Made by a program: the position numbers and the translations under genes. Below are positions 60,576 through 64,000 of a DNA stretch of 64,000 bases, in pieces (the first letter of the stretch is position 1; the number at the start of each line of letters is the position of its first letter). The DNA is from Acidovorax sp. 106 (GTDB lineage Bacteria > Pseudomonadota > Gammaproteobacteria > Burkholderiales > Burkholderiaceae_C): assembly GCF_003663825.1 (NCBI RefSeq), contig NZ_RCCC01000001.1:2364501-2428500 (forward strand), in the 5' to 3' direction. The notes under the pieces are model-generated. The model ran no database searches. It worked only from the letters and a program-made list of their open reading frames with translations, and was not told the origin of the DNA.

Positions 60576-61142
60576 TTACTTGGCCGCTGGCTTGCGTGCG
60601 CGGGGCGCTGCCCTTTTGGTGGGTGTGGGGTGGGTGGCCTTGCCTGCGGTCTTTCCGGCGGCTTTGCCTGTCGTTCTGCCTGCGGTTTTGGCGGTTGCCT
60701 TGGCTGAGCGCGGGGCGCTGGTCTTGCGGGCCTGGGCCAACTCGGCGGTCAGGGCGTCAATGCGGTCGTGCAGGGCTTGCAGGTCCCGCGCGGTGGGGAT
60801 GCCCAGCCGCCCCAGGGCCTTGGCCACGCGGTCTTCAAAAATCGTCTCCAGCTTGTCCCACTGGCCTGCGGCGCGCGAGCCCATCTCGCCCGCTGCGCTG
60901 GCCATGCGCTGCGTGGCCTCGGTGATCTTTTCTTCTGCCACGGTCTGGGTCTTGCGCTGCAGGGTGGTGCCTTCCTTCACCAGCGCCTCAAACACCTTGC
61001 CGCCCTCTGCCTGGGCCTTGGAGAACGCGCCCAGCCCCGCCAGCCAAATCTGCTGCGCCGATTCCTTGACCGCATCGCTCAACGGCACGCCGCCCAAGGG
61101 GTTGCCGTCTGTGCCAAAGGGAAAAGATTTCTTGCTTGCCAT
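60576..61142 (-). CDS. Phasin / PHA granule-associated protein
   Basis: The 188-residue protein begins at 61142 (MASKKSFPFG). The phasin domain (about 25-130: VKESAQQIWLAGLGAFSKAQAEGGKVFEALVKEG, VAKALGRLGIPTARDLQALHDRIDALTAELAQ) matches PhaF/PhaI-type proteins, and the last 50 residues are a Lys/Ala/Pro/Thr-rich histone H1-like tail with repeated KATAKTAGRTTGKAAG-type units. Such tails bind DNA and link polyhydroxyalkanoate granules to the nucleoid. No PHA synthase gene is in the window. Confidence 0.9.
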   Translation of the reverse strand: MASKKSFPFGTDGNPLGGVPLSDAVKESAQQIWLAGLGAFSKAQAEGGKVFEALVKEGTTLQRKTQTVAEEKITEATQRMASAAGEMGSRAAGQWDKLETIFEDRVAKALGRLGIPTARDLQALHDRIDALTAELAQARKTSAPRSAKATAKTAGRTTGKAAGKTAGKATHPTPTKRAAPRARKPAAK

Positions 61143-61325
61143 CGAGAGCCTCCTGTCGGGGATAGTGAATACACACAACAAGCACTGTACGGTGCGCGCT
61201 GGCCTATGGGCTAGGTGAGGCTGTCTAGACCCATCCGGGCTGGCGGTAAATCCCGTTACATGCCTGTGTCTGTGGATGGGATAATCCCCAGCTTCGCCTG
61301 CAGGCGTATCAACACTGCCCTTCCT

Positions 61326-62408
61326 ATGATTTTGGTAACTGGCGGCGCCGGCTTCATTGGCGCCAACTTCGTGCTCGACTGGATTGCCAACGGCGACGAG
61401 CCCGTGGTCAACCTCGACAAACTCACCTACGCAGGCAACCTGCACAACCTCGCCAGCGTGCAGGGCAACCCCCGCCACGTCTTTGTGCAGGGCGACATTG
61501 GCGACACCGCCTTGCTCGCGCGCCTGCTGGCCGAGCACCAGCCCCGTGCCATCGTCAACTTCGCGGCCGAATCGCATGTGGACCGCTCCATCCACGGCCC
61601 CGAAGACTTCATCCAAACCAACGTGGTCGGAACCTTCAGGCTTTTAGAGGCTGCAAGGCAATACTGGCAAGCGCTGCCAGCTATCAAAAAAGAAGCGTTC
61701 CGCTTCCTGCACGTCTCCACCGACGAGGTCTACGGCAGCCTGTCTGCCACCGACCCGGCCTTCACCGAAGACAACACCTACGAGCCCAACAGCCCGTACT
61801 CGGCCAGCAAGGCCGCGTCTGACCACCTGGTGCGTGCATGGCACCACACCTACGGCCTGCCGGTGCTCACCACCAACTGCAGCAACAACTACGGCCCGCT
61901 GCACTTCCCGGAAAAACTCATCCCCCTCATGATCGTCAACGCCCTGGCAGGCAAAAACCTGCCCGTGTACGGCGACGGCATGCAGGTGCGCGACTGGCTG
62001 TACGTGCGCGACCACTGCAGCGCCATCCGCCGCGTGCTCGAAGCTGGCCGCCTGGGCGAAACTTACAACGTCGGTGGCTGGAACGAAAAGCCCAACATCG
62101 ACATCGTCAACACCGTGTGCGCCCTGCTCGACGAACTGCGCCCCCGCGCCGACGGCCAGAGCTACAAAACCCAAATCACCTACGTGACGGACCGCCCCGG
62201 CCACGACCGCCGCTACGCCATCGACGCCCGCAAGATCGAGCGCGAGCTGGGCTGGAAGCCCGCCGAGACCTTTGACACCGGCATCCGCAAGACGGTGCAG
62301 TGGTACCTGGACAACCCAGTGTGGGTGGCGCAGGTGCAGTCGGGTGCCTACCGCGAGTGGGTGCAAAAGCAGTACCAAGCCGACGCAAAGGCAGAGGTCG
62401 CAGCATGA
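61326..62408 (+). CDS. rmlB: dTDP-glucose 4,6-dehydratase
   Basis: The 360-residue SDR enzyme makes dTDP-4-keto-6-deoxyglucose in rhamnose synthesis. NAD binding [11 protein letters not shown] is at the start; the catalytic Tyr-Lys pair is in [10 protein letters not shown] and the acid pair in STDEVYGSL. The start at 61326 is supported by homology. GATAAT around 61280 gives a leader of about 40 bases. Its stop overlaps rmlD. The stretch [12 protein letters not shown] is encoded by DNA resembling a half palindromic repeat, although protein length is normal. Confidence 0.96.
   Translation: MILVTGGAGFIGANFVLDWIANGDEPVVNLDKLTYAGNLHNLASVQGNPRHVFVQGDIGDTALLARLLAEHQPRAIVNFAAESHVDRSIHGPEDFIQTNVVGTFRLLEAARQYWQALPAIKKEAFRFLHVSTDEVYGSLSATDPAFTEDNTYEPNSPYSASKAASDHLVRAWHHTYGLPVLTTNCSNNYGPLHFPEKLIPLMIVNALAGKNLPVYGDGMQVRDWLYVRDHCSAIRRVLEAGRLGETYNVGGWNEKPNIDIVNTVCALLDELRPRADGQSYKTQITYVTDRPGHDRRYAIDARKIERELGWKPAETFDTGIRKTVQWYLDNPVWVAQVQSGAYREWVQKQYQADAKAEVAA
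61659..61693. repeat. Half-copy of palindromic repeat in rmlB (tentative)
   Basis: Read on the minus strand, TTTTTTGATAGCTGGCAGCG then CTTGCC matches the left half of the repeat family. There is no net insertion in RmlB, so this may be an assimilated remnant or chance. Confidence 0.45.
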
Positions 62409-63295
62409 ACATCCTGCTCTTCGGCAAAGGCGGCCAGGTCGGCTGGGAGCTGCAACGCAGCCTGGCCGTGCTGGGCCAAGTCACGGCCTTGGACCATGAC
62501 AGCACCGACCACTGCGGTGACTTTGCCAACCCCGAAGGCATCGCCGCCACCGTGCGGGCCCTCAAGCCCGATGTCATCGTCAACGCCGCCGCCCACACCG
62601 CTGTAGACAAGGCCGAGAGCGAGCCCGAGCTGGCCCGCCTGCTCAACGCCACCACGCCCGGCGTGCTGGCCCGCGAGGCCGCCGCCCTGGGCGCCTGGCT
62701 GGTGCACTACAGCACCGACTACGTGTTCGACGGCAGCGGCACCCGCCCCTGGGTTGAAACCGACACCCCCGCGCCCCTGAGCGTGTACGGCCGCACCAAG
62801 CTCGAAGGCGAGCAGCTCATCCAGCAATCGGGCGCCAAGCACCTCATCCTGCGCACCAGCTGGGTGTATGCCGCGCGCGGCGGCAACTTCGCCAAGACCA
62901 TGCTGCGCCTGGCGCAAGAGCGCGAGCGCCTTACCGTCATCGACGACCAGTGGGGCGCCCCCACCGGTGCCGAACTGCTGGCCGACGTCACCGCCCACGC
63001 CATCCGCCACCTGCAGCAGCGCCCGCAAGACGCGGGCCTGTACCACCTGGTGGCAGGCGGCGAAGTGACCTGGAATGGTTACGCAAAATTCGTGATAGAG
63101 CACGCCAATAAAGCGCAATCAGCTATAAAAATCGTAGCTAAAGAGATTGCGCCTGTGCCTACCAGCGCCTTCCCCACCCCCGCCGTGCGCCCCCGCAACT
63201 CGCGTTTGGACACCTCCAAGCTGCAAGCCACCTTCGGCCTCACCTTGCCGCACTGGCAAGCCGGGGTTGAGCGCATGCTGACCGAAATCCTGTAA
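62405..63295 (+). CDS. rmlD: dTDP-4-dehydrorhamnose reductase
   Basis: The 296-residue SDR enzyme makes dTDP-L-rhamnose in the last step. It starts at 62405 ([20 protein letters not shown]), overlapping rmlB as ATGA. Motifs: [10 protein letters not shown] for [27 protein letters not shown], catalytic YGRTKLEGE and [13 protein letters not shown] near the end. Residues about 230-249 ([20 protein letters not shown]) coincide with a degenerate copy of the palindromic repeat. Confidence 0.96.
   Translation: MNILLFGKGGQVGWELQRSLAVLGQVTALDHDSTDHCGDFANPEGIAATVRALKPDVIVNAAAHTAVDKAESEPELARLLNATTPGVLAREAAALGAWLVHYSTDYVFDGSGTRPWVETDTPAPLSVYGRTKLEGEQLIQQSGAKHLILRTSWVYAARGGNFAKTMLRLAQERERLTVIDDQWGAPTGAELLADVTAHAIRHLQQRPQDAGLYHLVAGGEVTWNGYAKFVIEHANKAQSAIKIVAKEIAPVPTSAFPTPAVRPRNSRLDTSKLQATFGLTLPHWQAGVERMLTEIL
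63091..63150. repeat. Degenerate palindromic repeat in rmlD, read in frame
   Basis: Read on the minus strand, GATTTTTATAGCTGATTGCG, CTTTATTGGCGTGCTCTATC follows the family order (T-run, ATAGCTG, GCGCTT, loop, weak return arm). The local AT content is much higher than the flanks. Confidence 0.6.
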
Positions 63296-63363
63296 GCACA
63301 TTGGCTGCGGCGCACCGTGCGCCTCTGCACGTACTTCCAAGCCCCTTTACGGACCCGCCCCCC

Positions 63364-64000
63364 ATGACCCCATCCACCTCCCAGCGCAAAGGCATCATCC
63401 TGGCCGGCGGCTCCGGCACGCGCCTGCACCCGGCCACCCTGGCCATCAGCAAGCAACTGCTGCCGGTGTACGACAAGCCCATGATTTACTACCCGCTCAG
63501 CACCCTCATGCTGGCGGGCATCCGCGACATCCTGGTCATCAGCACCCCGCAAGACACGCCACGCTTTGAGCAACTGCTGGGCGACGGCAGCCAATGGGGC
63601 CTGAACCTGCAATACGCCGTGCAAGCCAGCCCCGACGGCCTGGCGCAGGCCTTTGTGATTGGCGAGCCATTCGTTGGCAACGCCCCCTCGGCCCTGGTGC
63701 TGGGCGACAACATCTTCCACGGCCACGACTTCCATGAACTGCTGGGCAACGCCAGCGTCCGCACCGAGGGCGCCAGCGTCTTCGCCTACCACGTGCACGA
63801 CCCCGAGCGCTACGGCGTTGCCGAATTCGACGCACAAGGCCGGGTCCTGTCCCTGGAAGAAAAGCCCAAAATCCCCAAGTCCAGCTACGCCGTCACCGGC
63901 CTGTACTTCTACGACAACCAAGTCGTAGACCTGGCCAAGGGCCTCAAGCCCTCCGCTCGGGGCGAGTACGAAATCACCGACCTGAACCGCCTGTACCTGG
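63364..64000 (+). CDS. rmlA: Glucose-1-phosphate thymidylyltransferase, N-terminal part
   Basis: The window ends inside this gene; 212 residues are seen of about 295. The nucleotidyltransferase signature [45 protein letters not shown] is complete, followed by LGDNIFHG and VEEKPK-like [10 protein letters not shown] and the [10 protein letters not shown] region. It makes dTDP-glucose, the substrate of RmlB. Order rmlB-rmlD-rmlA, with rmlC expected beyond the window. Confidence 0.95.
   Translation, partial: MTPSTSQRKGIILAGGSGTRLHPATLAISKQLLPVYDKPMIYYPLSTLMLAGIRDILVISTPQDTPRFEQLLGDGSQWGLNLQYAVQASPDGLAQAFVIGEPFVGNAPSALVLGDNIFHGHDFHELLGNASVRTEGASVFAYHVHDPERYGVAEFDAQGRVLSLEEKPKIPKSSYAVTGLYFYDNQVVDLAKGLKPSARGEYEITDLNRLYL

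Overview
The window reads as chromosomal DNA of a high-GC betaproteobacterium, most likely Comamonadaceae (Acidovorax or a close relative). This rests on the style of the proteins (Bug-family receptor, phasin, CoaX, split GlyQ/GlyS, CorC-Lnt next to FabA-FabB), on GATAAT-type -10 boxes placed just before start codons, and on several small dispersed repeats. No rRNA, tRNA or CRISPR array was recognised.

Layout. 1-972 is the end of a DUF3604 gene. 979-1954 is a structured repeat split by an intact IS5-family element. 2121-6948 is a TauD-like dioxygenase with an ABC importer that has two tandem binding proteins. 6999-8317 holds DUF2905, trxC and a secreted protein. 8463-12421 is the most interesting locus: a bufferin-type copper RiPP operon (bufA-bufB-bufC-doxX) facing an ECF sigma/NrsF anti-sigma pair, with two divergent promoters that both match GTAACC-N16-CGAA exactly. 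12552-14800 has an acetyltransferase, cca and an unknown gene. 14881-19808 is an inserted FecI-FecR-TonB receptor island, bracketed by a duplicated 3' end of a NIPSNAP gene and carrying an IS630 remnant. 19803-25505 has NIPSNAP, GST, 5-formyl-THF cycloligase, Slt, a DUF4124 protein and a metallo-beta-lactamase-fold hydrolase.

25814-31990 is a complete ribose operon (rbsBACRKD, minus strand) with a tandem LacI-type operator. 32328-35209 has fadD and a lipase-like hydrolase. 35242-39025 is phenylalanine/tyrosine catabolism (hppD-Bug receptor-phhA) facing an Lrp/AsnC regulator. 39175-41815 is an uncharacterised ABC exporter with a membrane-anchored third partner. 42074-47461 holds an acetyltransferase, corC-lnt and fabA-fabB. 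47561-49748 is a LysR regulator facing a periplasmic asparaginase. 50191-56918 is glyQ-ABM-glyS, gmhB, plsC, a YgjP-like peptidase and a rhodanese. 57057-61142 has a Kbp-like BON-LysM protein, coaX, a TPR protein, a TetR regulator and a phasin. 61326-64000 is rmlB-rmlD-rmlA for dTDP-rhamnose, cut by the window end.

Two repeat families stand out. One (four copies) has nested stems kept by compensatory base changes and a conserved CTAG that the IS has used as its target. The other is a palindrome of about 50-60 bp found between genes (once as a perfect bidirectional terminator) and also read in frame inside cca, rbsA, lnt and the YgjP-like gene, probably also rmlB and rmlD. The bufferin family and its sigma control are established elsewhere. 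The twin-promoter geometry, the covarying repeat and the protein-coding palindromes are direct observations here.
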